Source: Rhizobium pisi
Lineage (GTDB): Bacteria; Pseudomonadota; Alphaproteobacteria; Rhizobiales; Rhizobiaceae
DNA: 64,000 nucleotides
Direction: 5' to 3'
NCBI RefSeq assembly: GCF_003938655.1
Contig: NZ_RJJT01000002.1
Coordinates: 124,001 to 188,000, forward strand
A program made the translations under genes and the position numbers. The first letter of the stretch is position 1; each line of letters opens with the position of its first letter. This document shows, in pieces, positions 43,091 to 53,303 of this stretch. Under the pieces are notes generated by a model. That model searched no databases. It had not been told where the DNA came from and worked only from the letters and a program-made list of their open reading frames with translations.

Positions 43091-43858
43091 TCAGCGCGCG
43101 CCCATCCGCAATGCGCCGTCGAGGCGGATGACCTCGCCGTTCAGCATGTTGTTTTCACAGATATGGCGCACCAACCCTGCAAATTCCGCCGGCCGGCCGA
43201 GCCGCGGCGGAAAGGGCACGCTCTGGCCGAGTGCGGCCTGAACCTCGGCCGGCATGCCTGTCATCATCGGCGTCTCGAAAATACCGGGCGCGATCGCGAC
43301 GACACGAATGCCATGACGGGCGAGCTCGCGGGCGATCGGCAGGGTCATCGCCGCCACCCCGCCCTTGGAAGCGGCATAGGCCGCCTGGCCGATCTGACCA
43401 TCGAAGGCTGCGACCGACGCAGTATTGACGATCACGCCGCGTTCGCCTTCGCCATCCGGCTCCGAATTCTGGATCGCGGCGGCGGCAAGCCGGATCACGT
43501 TGAACGTGCCGATGAGATTGATGCCGATGGTGCGCGCAAAACTTTCCAGCCGATGCGGCCCGTCGCGACCGATCACCTTTTCGGCCGGTGCCACGCCGGC
43601 GCAATTCACCAAGCCGCGTAAGTCCCCGAAAGCTTCGAGGGCTGCAGCGATCACCGCGGCTCCTTCCTCGCCATCCGTCACGTCAGCCTTGACGAAACGG
43701 GCATCGCTCCCGAATTCCCGGACGATTTCCTGACCGGCTTCCACGTTGAGGTCGGCGACAGTTACCCGCCCGCCGGCTTCCACAAGCATACGCACTGTGG
43801 CCGCGCCAAGGCCGGAGCCGCCGCCGGTGACGATGAAGCTTGCACCTCGGATCAGCAT
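43091..43858 (-). CDS. 3-hydroxyacyl-CoA dehydrogenase type 2 (HSD10-like SDR)
   Basis: NAD-dependent SDR of 255 aa. Cofactor motif [13 protein letters not shown] (12-24), catalytic YxxxK as YAASKGG near 160, and [20 protein letters not shown] before it match human HSD17B10. So does the end, [21 protein letters not shown]10 oxidises 2-methyl-3-hydroxybutyryl-CoA in isoleucine degradation, in agreement with the thiolase and BCKDH that follow. It is the first gene of the minus-strand operon and is divergent from the AraC regulator across an 80-bp promoter region. Confidence 0.92.
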   Translation of the reverse strand: MLIRGASFIVTGGGSGLGAATVRMLVEAGGRVTVADLNVEAGQEIVREFGSDARFVKADVTDGEEGAAVIAAALEAFGDLRGLVNCAGVAPAEKVIGRDGPHRLESFARTIGINLIGTFNVIRLAAAAIQNSEPDGEGERGVIVNTASVAAFDGQIGQAAYAASKGGVAAMTLPIARELARHGIRVVAIAPGIFETPMMTGMPAEVQAALGQSVPFPPRLGRPAEFAGLVRHICENNMLNGEVIRLDGALRMGAR

Positions 43859-43939
43859 GAATCTTCCTCCCTGCCGGCTACGTCCTCCTCCAAGCGCAGC
43901 CGGCAGGCACGATTCTATTCGCTCCCCCTATTGCAAGCG

Positions 43940-44995
43940 ATGACAGAACTGCTCCATTATTTCGGCCAGTTTTGCCATAGCGGGGTTGAGATGGCCGAGA
44001 TCGAGCGGCGGATGATCGCGCCTGCTTTCGTGGAGGAGGCGCTCGACAGCCTGCGGCGGCTCGGGAAACCGACGGCGCCGGTCCTCGACCGAGCCGGCCT
44101 GTCCTTCGTCGATCAGCCGGTTTCGGCGGAAACCTATGGGGCGCTCTGGCTGGCAATTGCCGCCGAACTCGACGACGAATTCTTCGGCATGGGCGCACGG
44201 CCGATGCGCAGCGGCAGCTTCACGCTGCTCTGCCATTGCGTGCTGCACGCGCCGACGCTGGGTCATGCGCTACGCAGGGCGCTGCGCTTCCTCGATGTCA
44301 TGCTCGACGATCCCCGCGGGCGGCTCGTCATCCGCGATGGTCTGGCCGAGATCGAACTCCGGGATGCCGGCGACCCGCGTTCGGCCTTCGCCTACCGCAC
44401 CTATTGGATCATCCTGCACGGCATCACCTGCTGGCTGGTCGGCCGGCGCATTCCGATCCGCCTCGTCGATTTCCGCTGTACGGAGCCGAAACAAGGCGCC
44501 GACTACCGGCTCTTCTTCGGCGCGCCTGTGCGCTTTTCGCAACCGATCAGCCGGCTCGGCTTCGACAGCACCATGCTCGACCTGCCGATTACGCGCAGCG
44601 AACAGGCGCTCAAACAGTTCCTGCGCGGCGCTCCCGCCAATATTTTGGTGCGCTATCGCTATGATGCCGGCATCGCCGCGGCCGTCCGCCGGCGCTTGAG
44701 CCAGGCAACGCCTGCTGCCTGGCGGAGCTTCGCCGAAATCGCTGCAGACATGCGCATGCCGCCCTCAACGCTGCGCCACCGCCTGCGCGACGAGGGACAA
44801 AGCTATGCTGCCATCAAAGACGACATCCGCCGGGACCTCGCCGTCGATCTGCTACTGGGCACACCGAAGACCATCGGCGAGATCGCCGTGCAGCTCGGTT
44901 ATTCCGAACCCAGCGCGTTCTTTCGTGCTTTCCGAAAATGGATGGGCAAGAGCCCCGAGACTTTTCGGCGAGAGGAAGCGGGGGAACAGGCATGA
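43940..44995 (+). CDS. AraC family regulator (Arabinose_bd / OruR-type)
   Basis: Transcription factor of 351 aa. The N-terminal PF12625-type ligand domain covers about 15-200 and the AraC HTH is at the C-terminus (about 245-345: SFAEIAADMRMPPSTLRHRL and IGEIAVQLGYSEPSAFFRAF). Divergent from the BCAA operon across about 80 bp, it is the obvious candidate regulator of that operon and perhaps of the leucine operon at 45822. Start choices are TTG 43931, ATG 43940, or ATG 43991, the last having a better ribosome site (GGGGTTGAG). Confidence 0.85.
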   Translation: MTELLHYFGQFCHSGVEMAEIERRMIAPAFVEEALDSLRRLGKPTAPVLDRAGLSFVDQPVSAETYGALWLAIAAELDDEFFGMGARPMRSGSFTLLCHCVLHAPTLGHALRRALRFLDVMLDDPRGRLVIRDGLAEIELRDAGDPRSAFAYRTYWIILHGITCWLVGRRIPIRLVDFRCTEPKQGADYRLFFGAPVRFSQPISRLGFDSTMLDLPITRSEQALKQFLRGAPANILVRYRYDAGIAAAVRRRLSQATPAAWRSFAEIAADMRMPPSTLRHRLRDEGQSYAAIKDDIRRDLAVDLLLGTPKTIGEIAVQLGYSEPSAFFRAFRKWMGKSPETFRREEAGEQA

Positions 44996-44997
44996 GG

Positions 44998-45423
44998 TCA
45001 GTCGAACCGCTTAACCCGACTTGATTGGCCTCGCACTTTCGCGAACATCGCGGCAATCTTCATCATGAAGGATTTGCTGAAGCGACCGAGAACTTCCTGA
45101 TGAGGCTCGATGTACCAGGAGTGCTCGACGATATCGTAATTATATTCATCTACGACGATCCAACTCTGTTGGAGATCGCCGAGACCAGCCCGCCGACGCT
45201 CGATGTCGGGAATTTCCAAGGTAACCCTCCCCATCTGCGGCGGCTGCGTGGTGATTGCCAGAAGGACGAGGTGCGTATTTCCATCGCTCGCGCTACGGAT
45301 TGCAACGACAACACAGACCGGCCGCTGTTTTCATCCTTCGGTCTCGCCACGCTGCTGTTGCCACGCCCAGAGATAGGGATAGGTTATTATCTCACCGGGA
45401 CGAAACTCATGGTTCATCGTCAT
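44998..45423 (-). pseudogene. PemK/MazF-like toxin gene with in-frame stop
   Basis: The frame [20 protein letters not shown], then QQRGETEG-stop-KQRPVCVVVAIRSASDG continues to the end with no frame change. A single TGA (45331-45333) replaces codon 31, where relatives have Arg in a GRKxRPVCV motif; CGA to TGA is one transition. The rest (LLAITTQPPQMGRVTLEIPD, WIVVDEYNYDIVEHSWYI) is intact. The start overlaps the end of the Phd-like antitoxin gene by 17 bp, the typical order antitoxin-toxin. Family name is from memory of growth inhibitor PemK-type annotations. Confidence 0.65.
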
Positions 45424-45682
45424 AGCCTTCGCCGCGTGCCAATCGCTCGATTGCCTCGCCAAACAGTTCGGCATGCTCGTCCGGCATCTCCGAGATGATG
45501 TGGGCACGGCGCGGGTCGCTGCCACTCCGGATGCGCTCATAGTGCTCGTAACTCATCAGCACGAAACGCGGCTTGTTGTGGCGAGTAAGAACGACCGGCT
45601 CGCGGCTCGCGGCATCGGTGACATCGCCGACCTGTTTGTTGAGATCACCTGTCGTGAATTGTCGCATCGATAATATCTCCAT
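45407..45682 (-). CDS. Phd/YefM-like type II antitoxin
   Basis: A 91-aa antitoxin: N-terminal [20 protein letters not shown] is the DNA-binding fold of Phd/YefM proteins, with [22 protein letters not shown] following, and the acidic C-terminus ([20 protein letters not shown]) would wrap the toxin. It overlaps the toxin reading frame, whose product is now truncated. Start may be 45682 or the internal ATG at 45667, which has GGAG nine bases before it. Three 9-bp repeats directly upstream are candidate operator sites. Confidence 0.8.
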   Translation of the reverse strand: MEILSMRQFTTGDLNKQVGDVTDAASREPVVLTRHNKPRFVLMSYEHYERIRSGSDPRRAHIISEMPDEHAELFGEAIERLARGEGYDDEP

Positions 45683-45686
45683 TCGA

Positions 45687-45713
45687 TTTCCATATATTCC
45701 ATGTTTTCCATAT
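45687..45713. promoter_or_regulatory. Three 9-bp iterons upstream of the antitoxin
   Basis: TTTCCATAT (45687-45695), ATTCCATGT (45696-45704) and TTTCCATAT (45705-45713) follow one another without spacers. They begin 5 bases upstream of the 45682 start, so bound antitoxin would cover the promoter or ribosome site of the operon. Confidence 0.55.
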
Positions 45714-45821
45714 TTTCAAGAAAATGGCATCCGAGCAAATGTGAGCGCACTTGCCGGCATCGTTCAACGGCACTTTGAACCCGACGCAACCCGCGCTACA
45801 TATTCTATCGGGAGGAGTGCC

Positions 45822-46967
45822 ATGTTTGATTTTTCGCTCGGCGAAACCGCGGACGCGATCCGCGAAACGACGGCGCGACTTGCCGCCGATCATATTGCTC
45901 CGCTCGCTGCGGAGATCGACGACAGCAACACGTTTCCGCGCCGGCTCTGGCCCGAGATGGGGGCGCTCGGCCTGCATGGCATCACCGTCGAGGAAGAATT
46001 CGGCGGCGCCGGTCTCGGTTATCTCGAACATGTCATCGCCATGGAAGAGGTCTCGCGTGCCTCGGCCTCAGTAGGCCTGAGCTATGGCGCTCATTCCAAT
46101 CTCTGCGTCAACCAGATCCGCCGCTGGGCCTCGCCGGAGCAGAAACATCGATATCTGCCGAAGCTGATCTCCGGTGAACATGTCGGCTCGCTCGCCATGT
46201 CAGAAGTAGGTTCCGGTTCCGATGTCGTTTCCATGCAGCTGCGTGCCGAGCGAAAGGGCGATCGCTATATCCTGAACGGCACCAAGTTCTGGATCACCAA
46301 TGCGCCGCATGCCGATGTGCTGGTCGTCTATGCCAAGACCGATCCGGCAGCCGGCCCGAAAGGCATTTCCGCGCTCATCATCGAAAAGGGCCTGCCCGGT
46401 TTCAGCGTCTCGAAAAAACTTTCCAAGCTCGGCATGCGCGGCAGCGATACAGCCGAACTGGTGTTCCAGGATTGCGAAGCGCCGGCCGAGGCGCTGATGG
46501 GCCGGGAGGGAGAAGGCGTGAAGATCCTGATGTCCGGTCTCGATTACGAGCGAACTGTGCTTGCCGGCGGTCCGCTCGGCATCATGCAGGCCTGCCTCGA
46601 TGTCGTGCTGCCCTATGTGCGGGAGCGCAAGCAATTCGGTAAACCGATCGGCGATTTCCAGCTGATGCAGGCCAAGATCGCCGACATGTATGTCGCGCTG
46701 AATTCTGCGCGCGCCTATGTCTATTCCGTCGCACGCTCCTGCGACGCCGGCCGTACGACGCGCACGGATGCCGCTGCCGCCATCCTCTTTGCCAGCGAGA
46801 ATGCCGTAAAGGTCTCGCTGGAGGCGATCCAGGCGCTCGGCGGCGCAGGCTACACCAAGGAATGGCCGGTCGAGCGCTTCCTGCGTGACGCCAAGCTTTA
46901 TGATATCGGCGCCGGCACAAACGAGATCCGCCGCTACCTGATCGGCCGGGAGCTTATCGCATCATGA
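45822..46967 (+). CDS. ivd: Isovaleryl-CoA dehydrogenase
   Basis: FAD enzyme of leucine catabolism producing 3-methylcrotonyl-CoA, 381 aa. The catalytic Glu is at residue 243 in [20 protein letters not shown], the position unique to isovaleryl-CoA dehydrogenases, while the usual C-terminal Glu site reads [12 protein letters not shown], as in human IVD. GGAGGAG precedes the ATG at 45822; the longer frame upstream is chance. It begins a five-gene plus-strand operon with 4-base or smaller overlaps between most genes. Confidence 0.95.
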   Translation: MFDFSLGETADAIRETTARLAADHIAPLAAEIDDSNTFPRRLWPEMGALGLHGITVEEEFGGAGLGYLEHVIAMEEVSRASASVGLSYGAHSNLCVNQIRRWASPEQKHRYLPKLISGEHVGSLAMSEVGSGSDVVSMQLRAERKGDRYILNGTKFWITNAPHADVLVVYAKTDPAAGPKGISALIIEKGLPGFSVSKKLSKLGMRGSDTAELVFQDCEAPAEALMGREGEGVKILMSGLDYERTVLAGGPLGIMQACLDVVLPYVRERKQFGKPIGDFQLMQAKIADMYVALNSARAYVYSVARSCDAGRTTRTDAAAAILFASENAVKVSLEAIQALGGAGYTKEWPVERFLRDAKLYDIGAGTNEIRRYLIGRELIAS

Positions 46968-48574
46968 CGGTGATTTCCTCGGCGATCGATCGCGACAGCG
47001 AGACTTTCAAAGCCAATGCCATCAAGAACAGGGCGCTCATCGATGAACTCTACGAGCGCTCGGCGAAGACTCGCGAAGGCGGCTCGCAAGCGGCCCGCGA
47101 ACGTCACGCCGGCAAGGGCAAGCTCCTGCCGCGCGACCGTATCCAGCTCCTACTCGATGCCGGCAGCCCTTTCCTGGAGATCGGCGCGCTGGCGGCCAAT
47201 GGCATGTATGGCGATGAAGCACCGGGTGCCGGCATCATATCAGGCATCGGGCGCGTGTCCGGCCGCGAGGTGATGATCGTCGCCAATGATGCGACGGTGA
47301 AGGGCGGCGCCTATTACCCGCTGACGGTGAAAAAACATCTGCGGGCGCAGGAGATCGCCCTGCAGAACCGGCTGCCCTGCCTCTATCTCGTCGACAGCGG
47401 CGGCGCCAATCTTCCGCATCAGGCCGAGGTTTTTCCCGACCGCGACCATTTCGGCGCGATCTTCTATAATCAGGCGCAGATGTCGGCCGAGGGAATCCCA
47501 CAGATCGCCTGCGTCATGGGAAGCTGCACCGCTGGCGGCGCCTATGTACCCGCCATGTCGGACGAAACGGTGATCGTGCGCAATCAGGGTACGATCTTCC
47601 TCGCCGGCCCGCCGCTGGTGAAGGCCGCGACCGGCGAGATCATCTCGGCCGAGGAACTCGGCGGCGCCGAAACCCATGGCCGTCGCTCCGGCGTCGTCGA
47701 TCACGTGGCGGAAAATGACGAACACGCGCTGCTTCTGATGCGCGATATCGTCGCCAGCCTCAACAGCGTGAAATCCGTCGATATCGACATCCAGGCTCCG
47801 CGTCCGCCGAAGCTCAACGCCGAGGACCTTCACGGCATCATTCCCGATGACGTGCGCTCGCCCTATGACGTACGCGAAGTCATCGGCCGGATTGTCGATG
47901 GCTCGGAACTGCATGAGTTCAAGCCGCTCTACGGCACCACGCTGGTCTGCGGCTTCGCCCGCATCTGGGGAATGCCCGTCGCCGTCATCGCCAATAACGG
48001 CGTGCTTTTTTCCGAAAGCGCGCTGAAGGGCGCGCATTTCATCGAACTCGCCTGCCAGCGCCGTGTGCCGCTGCTCTTTCTGCAAAACATTTCCGGCTTC
48101 ATGGTCGGCGGCCGTTATGAGGCCGGGGGCATCGCCAAGGATGGGGCAAAGCTGGTGACGGCGGTTGCGACCGCTACCGTGCCGAAGGTCACCGTCATCA
48201 TCGGCGGCAGCTTCGGCGCCGGCAATTACGGCATGTGCGGCCGCGCCTATCGCCCGCGCTTCCTCTTCACCTGGCCGAACAGCCGCATCAGCGTGATGGG
48301 CGGCGAACAGGCGGCCTCGGTGCTCGCCACCATCCGCCGCGACGCGATGGAGGCGCGCGGAGAGAATTGGCCCCTTGAAGAGGAAGAGGCCTTCAAGGCG
48401 CCGATCCGCGCCGGATACGAGGCCGAGGGCAATCCCTATCATGCCACCGCTCGCCTTTGGGATGACGGCATCATCGATCCGCGCCAGACCCGCGATGTGC
48501 TGGGCCTTGCCTTTTCCGCCTGCCTGAATGCGCCGATCCCGAAAGGGCCGCGCTTCGGCCTGTTCAGGATGTGA
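46964..48574 (+). CDS. liuB: 3-methylcrotonyl-CoA carboxylase beta subunit
   Basis: Carboxyltransferase subunit of 536 aa moving CO2 from biotin to 3-methylcrotonyl-CoA. The N-terminal carboxyltransferase motif [20 protein letters not shown] near 45-65, [15 protein letters not shown] near 140, and C-terminal [20 protein letters not shown] near 410-430 are characteristic of MCC beta rather than propionyl-CoA carboxylase. Its start overlaps the ivd stop (ATGA). Confidence 0.94.
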   Translation: MTVISSAIDRDSETFKANAIKNRALIDELYERSAKTREGGSQAARERHAGKGKLLPRDRIQLLLDAGSPFLEIGALAANGMYGDEAPGAGIISGIGRVSGREVMIVANDATVKGGAYYPLTVKKHLRAQEIALQNRLPCLYLVDSGGANLPHQAEVFPDRDHFGAIFYNQAQMSAEGIPQIACVMGSCTAGGAYVPAMSDETVIVRNQGTIFLAGPPLVKAATGEIISAEELGGAETHGRRSGVVDHVAENDEHALLLMRDIVASLNSVKSVDIDIQAPRPPKLNAEDLHGIIPDDVRSPYDVREVIGRIVDGSELHEFKPLYGTTLVCGFARIWGMPVAVIANNGVLFSESALKGAHFIELACQRRVPLLFLQNISGFMVGGRYEAGGIAKDGAKLVTAVATATVPKVTVIIGGSFGAGNYGMCGRAYRPRFLFTWPNSRISVMGGEQAASVLATIRRDAMEARGENWPLEEEEAFKAPIRAGYEAEGNPYHATARLWDDGIIDPRQTRDVLGLAFSACLNAPIPKGPRFGLFRM

Positions 48575-48580
48575 GCGGCG

Positions 48581-50446
48581 ATGATGGAAAGCCTTCTCAT
48601 TGCCAACAGGGGCGAAATCGCCCGCCGCATCATCCGCACGGCCAAGATGCTCGGCATCCGCACCATCGCCGTCTATTCCGAGGCCGACGCCGGCCTGCCG
48701 TTCGTCAGGGAAGCGGACGAGGCAATCGCCATCGGCCCGGCTCCGGCGCGCGAGAGCTATCTTTCAGAGGCACGCATCCTGCAAGCCGCCCGGAAAACCG
48801 GCGCCGCCGCGATCCATCCCGGTTACGGCTTCCTCTCGGAAAATGCCGAATTTGCCGAGGCGGTGGAGAAAGCCGGCATCATCTGGGTCGGCGCGCCCCC
48901 GGCGGCCATCCGGGCGATGGGGCTCAAGGACGCCGCGAAGGAGCTGATGCAGGCAGCCGGCGTGCCTGTTACCCCTGGTTACCTCGGACCGGACCAGAGC
49001 GAAGAGAGGCTGACGGCGGAAGCCGAAGCCACCGGTTATCCCGTGCTCATCAAGGCCGTCGCCGGCGGCGGCGGCAAGGGAATGCGCCGCGTCGACCGCG
49101 CTCAGGATTTCGCTGAACATCTTGCCGCCTGCCGGCGTGAGGCGGCTGCCTCCTTCGGCGACGACCGCGTGCTGATCGAGCGCTACATCAGCAATCCGCG
49201 CCATATCGAGGTGCAGGTTTTTGCCGACAAACACGGGAACTGCGTTCATCTCTTCGAACGCGATTGTTCGCTGCAACGCCGCCACCAGAAGGTTATCGAG
49301 GAGGCCCCTGCCCCCGGCCTCGATGCCGCCACACGCGCGGCGATCTGCCATGCGGCAGTGAAGGCCGCAAGAGCGGTGAATTATGTCGGCGCCGGCACCA
49401 TTGAGTTCATCGCCGATGCTTCCGCCGGCCTGCATCCCGACCGTATCTGGTTCATGGAGATGAACACACGCCTGCAGGTGGAACACCCCGTCACCGAGAC
49501 GATTACCGGCGAGGATCTGGTGCTTTGGCAGCTCAAGGTCGCGGCCGGCGAGCCACTGCCGAAGATGCAAAATGAGATCGTCAGGAACGGCTGGGCGTTC
49601 GAAGCCCGGCTCTATGCCGAAAATCCGGCCGCCGGATATCTGCCGTCGACCGGACGGCTCGAACATTTGAAGCTGCCGCAAAGGGTCCGCGTCGATAGCG
49701 GCGTCGAACAGGGCGATGAGATCACTGCCTTCTATGATCCGATGATCGCCAAGATCATTGCGCATGGGCCGAACCGCGAGGCTGCACTTTCAAAGCTCGC
49801 GGCCGCCTGCGCCGGGATCGAGGTCTGGCCGGTTAGGTCCAATGCCGGTCTTCTCGCCCGTATTGCCGTCGAGCCGGACTTTCGCGCGGCTCGGATCGAT
49901 ACCGGCTTCCTCGACCGCCACGGTGAAAGCCTTGCAGCAAAGGAGCCTGACGAGACGGTCATCGACAGAGCGGCCACTGCGCTTTCGATGGGCGCGGATG
50001 ATGATCCCTGGTCGGCGCTGCGCGGTTTTCGTATCGCCGGGCCAAACGACAACCGAATGCGCGTGCGCATCGACGGTCACCTCTACTGGGGACGCGCACG
50101 CCCGGACCTTGAGCCAAATGCCGTCGAGATGGACGAAACAACGGTGCTTTTCGACGCCGGCAACGCTTGGCCGATCGGCCTGCCTGCTGCGAGCGAGGTC
50201 GAGGCGAACCATGGCCCGGGCGATGGCGCGATCCTGTCGCCCATGCCCGGCCTCGTCATTTCGGTGGATGTCGCCGAAGGCGATCGCGTTGCCAAAGGAG
50301 ACCGTCTGCTGACGGTTGAGGCGATGAAGATGGAACATACGCTACGCGCACCCTTCGACGGCACCGTCGGAAAGCTGCAGGCTTCCACTGGCATCAGGGT
50401 TTCGGAAAACCAGCTGGTCGTCACCGTGGTGAAGGAGGAGGATTGA
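48581..50446 (+). CDS. liuD: 3-methylcrotonyl-CoA carboxylase alpha subunit (biotin-containing)
   Basis: Biotin carboxylase plus biotin carrier, 621 aa. N-terminal biotin carboxylase ([20 protein letters not shown] at the start, [13 protein letters not shown] near 160, [13 protein letters not shown] near 295) and C-terminal biotinyl domain with Lys583 in EAMKMEHTL. The middle region links to the beta subunit. It follows the beta gene by 6 bp and ends one base into the MaoC start, so expression is tightly coupled. Confidence 0.94.
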   Translation: MMESLLIANRGEIARRIIRTAKMLGIRTIAVYSEADAGLPFVREADEAIAIGPAPARESYLSEARILQAARKTGAAAIHPGYGFLSENAEFAEAVEKAGIIWVGAPPAAIRAMGLKDAAKELMQAAGVPVTPGYLGPDQSEERLTAEAEATGYPVLIKAVAGGGGKGMRRVDRAQDFAEHLAACRREAAASFGDDRVLIERYISNPRHIEVQVFADKHGNCVHLFERDCSLQRRHQKVIEEAPAPGLDAATRAAICHAAVKAARAVNYVGAGTIEFIADASAGLHPDRIWFMEMNTRLQVEHPVTETITGEDLVLWQLKVAAGEPLPKMQNEIVRNGWAFEARLYAENPAAGYLPSTGRLEHLKLPQRVRVDSGVEQGDEITAFYDPMIAKIIAHGPNREAALSKLAAACAGIEVWPVRSNAGLLARIAVEPDFRAARIDTGFLDRHGESLAAKEPDETVIDRAATALSMGADDDPWSALRGFRIAGPNDNRMRVRIDGHLYWGRARPDLEPNAVEMDETTVLFDAGNAWPIGLPAASEVEANHGPGDGAILSPMPGLVISVDVAEGDRVAKGDRLLTVEAMKMEHTLRAPFDGTVGKLQASTGIRVSENQLVVTVVKEED

Positions 50447-50898
50447 TGGCAGGCCGTTATTTCGACGAGTGGGTGGTCGGCGACCGCATCGTCCACGAGA
50501 TCCGTCGCACGGTCACCGAGACCGACAACCTGCTCTTCACGACGCTCTCCCACAATCCGCAGCCGCTGCATCTCGATGCCGATTATGCAGCCGGCACCGA
50601 ATTCGGCCGCATCGTCGTCAACGGCACCTTCACCTTTGCGCTCACCGTCGGCCTCTCGGTTGGCGACACCACGCTCGGCACGCTCGTCGCCAATCTCGGC
50701 TATGACAAGGTGACGATGCCGAAGCCAGTCTTCCTCGGCGATACGCTAAGGGTGGAAACGGAGGTGACGGAACTGCGCCGCTCGAACTCCCGCCCCGATG
50801 CCGGCATCGTCACCTTCCGGCATCTGACGCTTAACCAGCGCGATGAGATCGTCTGCCAGTGCCTGCGCACGGCCATTCTGAAGGTGAAACCGTCATGA
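50446..50898 (+). CDS. MaoC-like hydratase
   Basis: Hot-dog-fold enoyl-CoA hydratase of 150 aa. The hydratase-2 signature appears as [20 protein letters not shown] near 30-50, containing the Asn/His catalytic positions, then [20 protein letters not shown]. The ATG overlaps the MCC alpha stop by one base. In leucine operons this place is normally held by a crotonase-type methylglutaconyl-CoA hydratase; none is present here. It may hydrate 3-methylglutaconyl-CoA or a mesaconyl/itaconyl-type CoA ester; function is inferred from position. Confidence 0.85.
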   Translation: MAGRYFDEWVVGDRIVHEIRRTVTETDNLLFTTLSHNPQPLHLDADYAAGTEFGRIVVNGTFTFALTVGLSVGDTTLGTLVANLGYDKVTMPKPVFLGDTLRVETEVTELRRSNSRPDAGIVTFRHLTLNQRDEIVCQCLRTAILKVKPS

Positions 50899-51731
50899 GG
50901 CTGCGCTCGCTGCTCTTCGTGCCCGGCGACCGGCCGGAGCGTTTCGAAAAGGCGCTCGCCTCAGGCGCCGATGCCGCCATTCTCGATCTCGAAGATTCGG
51001 TCGCGCCCGCCAACAAGCCGCGAGCCCGCGAGGCCGTGCACGATTTCGTCCTCGCTCATGCCGGCGCAACCCCTCTCCTTGTCCGCATCAACCCCCTCAC
51101 CTCCCCGGAATTCCAGAATGACCTTGCTGCTCTGAGCGGCCTTCATCCTTTCGCAATCATGCTGCCGAAAGCCGAGGGGGCGGCTTCCGTGCTGAAGCTC
51201 GCAGGCTCTCTTGCATCTGAAATCCCCATCTTGCCGATTGCGACCGAGACACCATCGGCGATCTTCGAGATTGGCAGCTACCGGGATGTCGCAACCAACC
51301 TCTGCGGCCTGACCTGGGGTGCTGAGGATCTGCCCGCCGCAATGGGTGCCGCGACCGCGCGCAGGACGGATGGCCGTTACACGCCGCCTTACGAACTTGC
51401 TCGCTCGCTCACGTTATTCGGGGCGCATGCCGCCGCCGTCCCGGCCATCGAAACCGTCTATCCCGATTTCCATGATCTCAACGGTCTCAGGGCCTATGTT
51501 GGCCGCGCCCGGCGCGACGGCTTTTCCGGCATGATGGCCATCCACCCCAGCCAGGTCGAAACGATCAACCACGCCTTCACGCCCGATGCATCCGAGATCG
51601 CCTGGGCCGAGAAAGTCGCCGGCGCCTTTGCTGCCAGGCCGGACGCGGGCGTCATCCAGCTTGACGGGCGTATGCTTGATCTGCCGCATCTCAAGCTCGC
51701 GCTCCGCATTCTGGAGACATCAGGACGATAG
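50895..51731 (+). CDS. HpcH/HpaI-CitE-like lyase
   Basis: TIM-barrel CoA-ester lyase of 278 aa. CitE landmarks: [20 protein letters not shown] at the N-terminus, [12 protein letters not shown] (metal-binding acids) near 35, [12 protein letters not shown] near 70, and [14 protein letters not shown] near 140, with [11 protein letters not shown] near 220. The start overlaps the MaoC stop (ATGA). HMG-CoA lyase, which usually ends leucine operons, belongs to a different family and is absent. This protein may replace it or cleave citramalyl-CoA, by analogy with MaoC-CitE pairs in itaconate breakdown. Confidence 0.87.
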   Translation: MRLRSLLFVPGDRPERFEKALASGADAAILDLEDSVAPANKPRAREAVHDFVLAHAGATPLLVRINPLTSPEFQNDLAALSGLHPFAIMLPKAEGAASVLKLAGSLASEIPILPIATETPSAIFEIGSYRDVATNLCGLTWGAEDLPAAMGAATARRTDGRYTPPYELARSLTLFGAHAAAVPAIETVYPDFHDLNGLRAYVGRARRDGFSGMMAIHPSQVETINHAFTPDASEIAWAEKVAGAFAARPDAGVIQLDGRMLDLPHLKLALRILETSGR

Positions 51732-51763
51732 TCCGCAATCCGCTCGCTTAACCGCCCAGCCGA

Positions 51764-53218
51764 TCAGCCCGACTTCGCCTTTCGCTCGGGAGCTTTATGC
51801 CCTTGACCCGTGAGGTAACCGGCACCGACGGCGACGTAGAGATCCACATAATCCTTGGCGACCTGCTGCACGGTGGCTGCAAGGCTTGCCTGGGCATCGG
51901 AGACTGAACGCTGTGCGTCCAGGACATCGAGCAGCGACGAGGCGCCATCCTTGTAGCTCGTGGTCGAAAGAGCGAGCGATTCCTGTGCCGTCTGCACCTG
52001 CCTGCGCAGCGGTTCCAGCGTCTGCGTGTCGCGGCGAACCGCAGAGAGCGCGTTTTCGACCTCTTCGACCCCGTTCAGCACCGCCGCTTTCCACGCGAGA
52101 TATTGGGTCCTGGCATCGGATTTCTCGATATCAACATTCGCGCGCAATTTTCCGCCGTCGAAGATCGGCAGGTTGAGTGTCGGCCCGAAGGACCAACTGG
52201 TGAGGCTCGAGCCGCTGGCACCCGATGATTTGACCCAGCTCGGCGAGATCGAACCGGAGAGCGAGATCGACGGATAAAGCTGGGCTTCGGCAGTACCGAT
52301 ATCGGCGACGGCCGCCGCCAGCTTGCGTTCGGCCTTTCTTATATCAGGACGTTTGCGAATGAGATCAGCCGGAATGCCGGCGCGAATGTCGCCGTGGAAA
52401 ACCGGCTGGCCGGCGCTTTTCTGCAGCTCGTCCATCAGCGAGGCCGCCGGCATCCCAAGCAGCGTGGCAATGTGATGGGCCGATTCGGTGAAGCTCTGTT
52501 CGAGGCCGGGAATGTCGGACTTTGTCGACTGTACCAGGCCCTCGGCCTGAACGACGTCGAGGCGGGAGGCCGCACCTGCCTTGAGCTGCAGCTGCGTGAG
52601 TTCGTAAGTTTGCTGGCGGGATTTCAAGCTCGCCTGTGAAAGCGCGATGCGCTCCTGATAGTAGCGGGCGTCGATATAGCTCTCGACCAGGTCTTTCAGG
52701 AAGGTGAGCTTTGCATTGTCGGCCGTCGCATAGGCGGCCCCCAGCGAGGCGATGGCGCTCTCCTTCGAGCGACGGTACTGGCCGAAGAGGTCGAGCAGCC
52801 AGGAAAGGCTGGCCCCGCCGGCCGTCGTGTTGGTGGTGCCGACCGTCGTGCGGAGCCGCCCCTTCTCGCCGGATACCGTGTGCGATGCATCGACACTGAG
52901 GCTCGGCAGAGCGCCGGCGCCGGCAACCGTGACATTGGCGGAAGCCGAGTTGATGCTCTCGAGCGCCTGCAGCACATCGAGGTTCTCGCGGAGGCCATGG
53001 GCCACCAGGCCGTCGAGCCGCTTGTCGCGATAGGCCGTCCACCACTCAGCCGTCGCGACATTGCCGTTGCTCTTGCTGCCACCCTCTGCGAATTTGGCGG
53101 GGAGCGGCATCTCAGGGGGAACATGATCCGGCCCGCTGACGCAGCCTGCGAGCAGCAGCGTGAGGGCGGATGCGGCGTAGCGGAGCGATGATAGTCTTGT
53201 AGAGAGCGACGGATACAC
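51764..53218 (-). CDS. Outer-membrane efflux lipoprotein (NodT/OprM family)
   Basis: TolC-like outer-membrane channel of 484 aa with a lipoprotein signal peptide: lipobox LLAGC with Cys26. Two OEP repeats follow (about 60-250 and 265-470), including SLSWLLDLFGQYRRS and SWSFGPTLNLPIFDGGKLRA, rich in heptad-like helices. It probably forms the exit duct of the RND pump encoded at 55494-59740. It lies downstream of the sensor-kinase gene on the same strand but has its own upstream region with a four-half-site array. Confidence 0.9.
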   Translation of the reverse strand: MYPSLSTRLSSLRYAASALTLLLAGCVSGPDHVPPEMPLPAKFAEGGSKSNGNVATAEWWTAYRDKRLDGLVAHGLRENLDVLQALESINSASANVTVAGAGALPSLSVDASHTVSGEKGRLRTTVGTTNTTAGGASLSWLLDLFGQYRRSKESAIASLGAAYATADNAKLTFLKDLVESYIDARYYQERIALSQASLKSRQQTYELTQLQLKAGAASRLDVVQAEGLVQSTKSDIPGLEQSFTESAHHIATLLGMPAASLMDELQKSAGQPVFHGDIRAGIPADLIRKRPDIRKAERKLAAAVADIGTAEAQLYPSISLSGSISPSWVKSSGASGSSLTSWSFGPTLNLPIFDGGKLRANVDIEKSDARTQYLAWKAAVLNGVEEVENALSAVRRDTQTLEPLRRQVQTAQESLALSTTSYKDGASSLLDVLDAQRSVSDAQASLAATVQQVAKDYVDLYVAVGAGYLTGQGHKAPERKAKSG

Positions 53219-53267
53219 TGGCGAGCTTCCTGAACCGGGATCGTGGGTCAGGCTTAGCGAGGCCAGC

Positions 53268-53303
53268 GTTAACAGCGGTTAAGAAACTGTAAAGTTAGGT
53301 AAA
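53268..53303. promoter_or_regulatory. Four-half-site operator array upstream of the outer-membrane gene
   Basis: GTTAA (53268-53272), GTTAA (53278-53282), GTAAA (53289-53293) and GTAAA (53299-53303) are spaced N5, N6, N5. The last pair is an exact GTAAA-N5-GTAAA, the E. coli CpxR box form. The array lies 50-85 bp before the outer-membrane gene start. The same arrangement occurs at 55351-55386. Confidence 0.65.

Noticed and set aside
47240..48442. Minus-strand 400-aa frame opposite MCC beta
   Set aside because: Antisense shadow with His/Arg/Asp bias and no domain.
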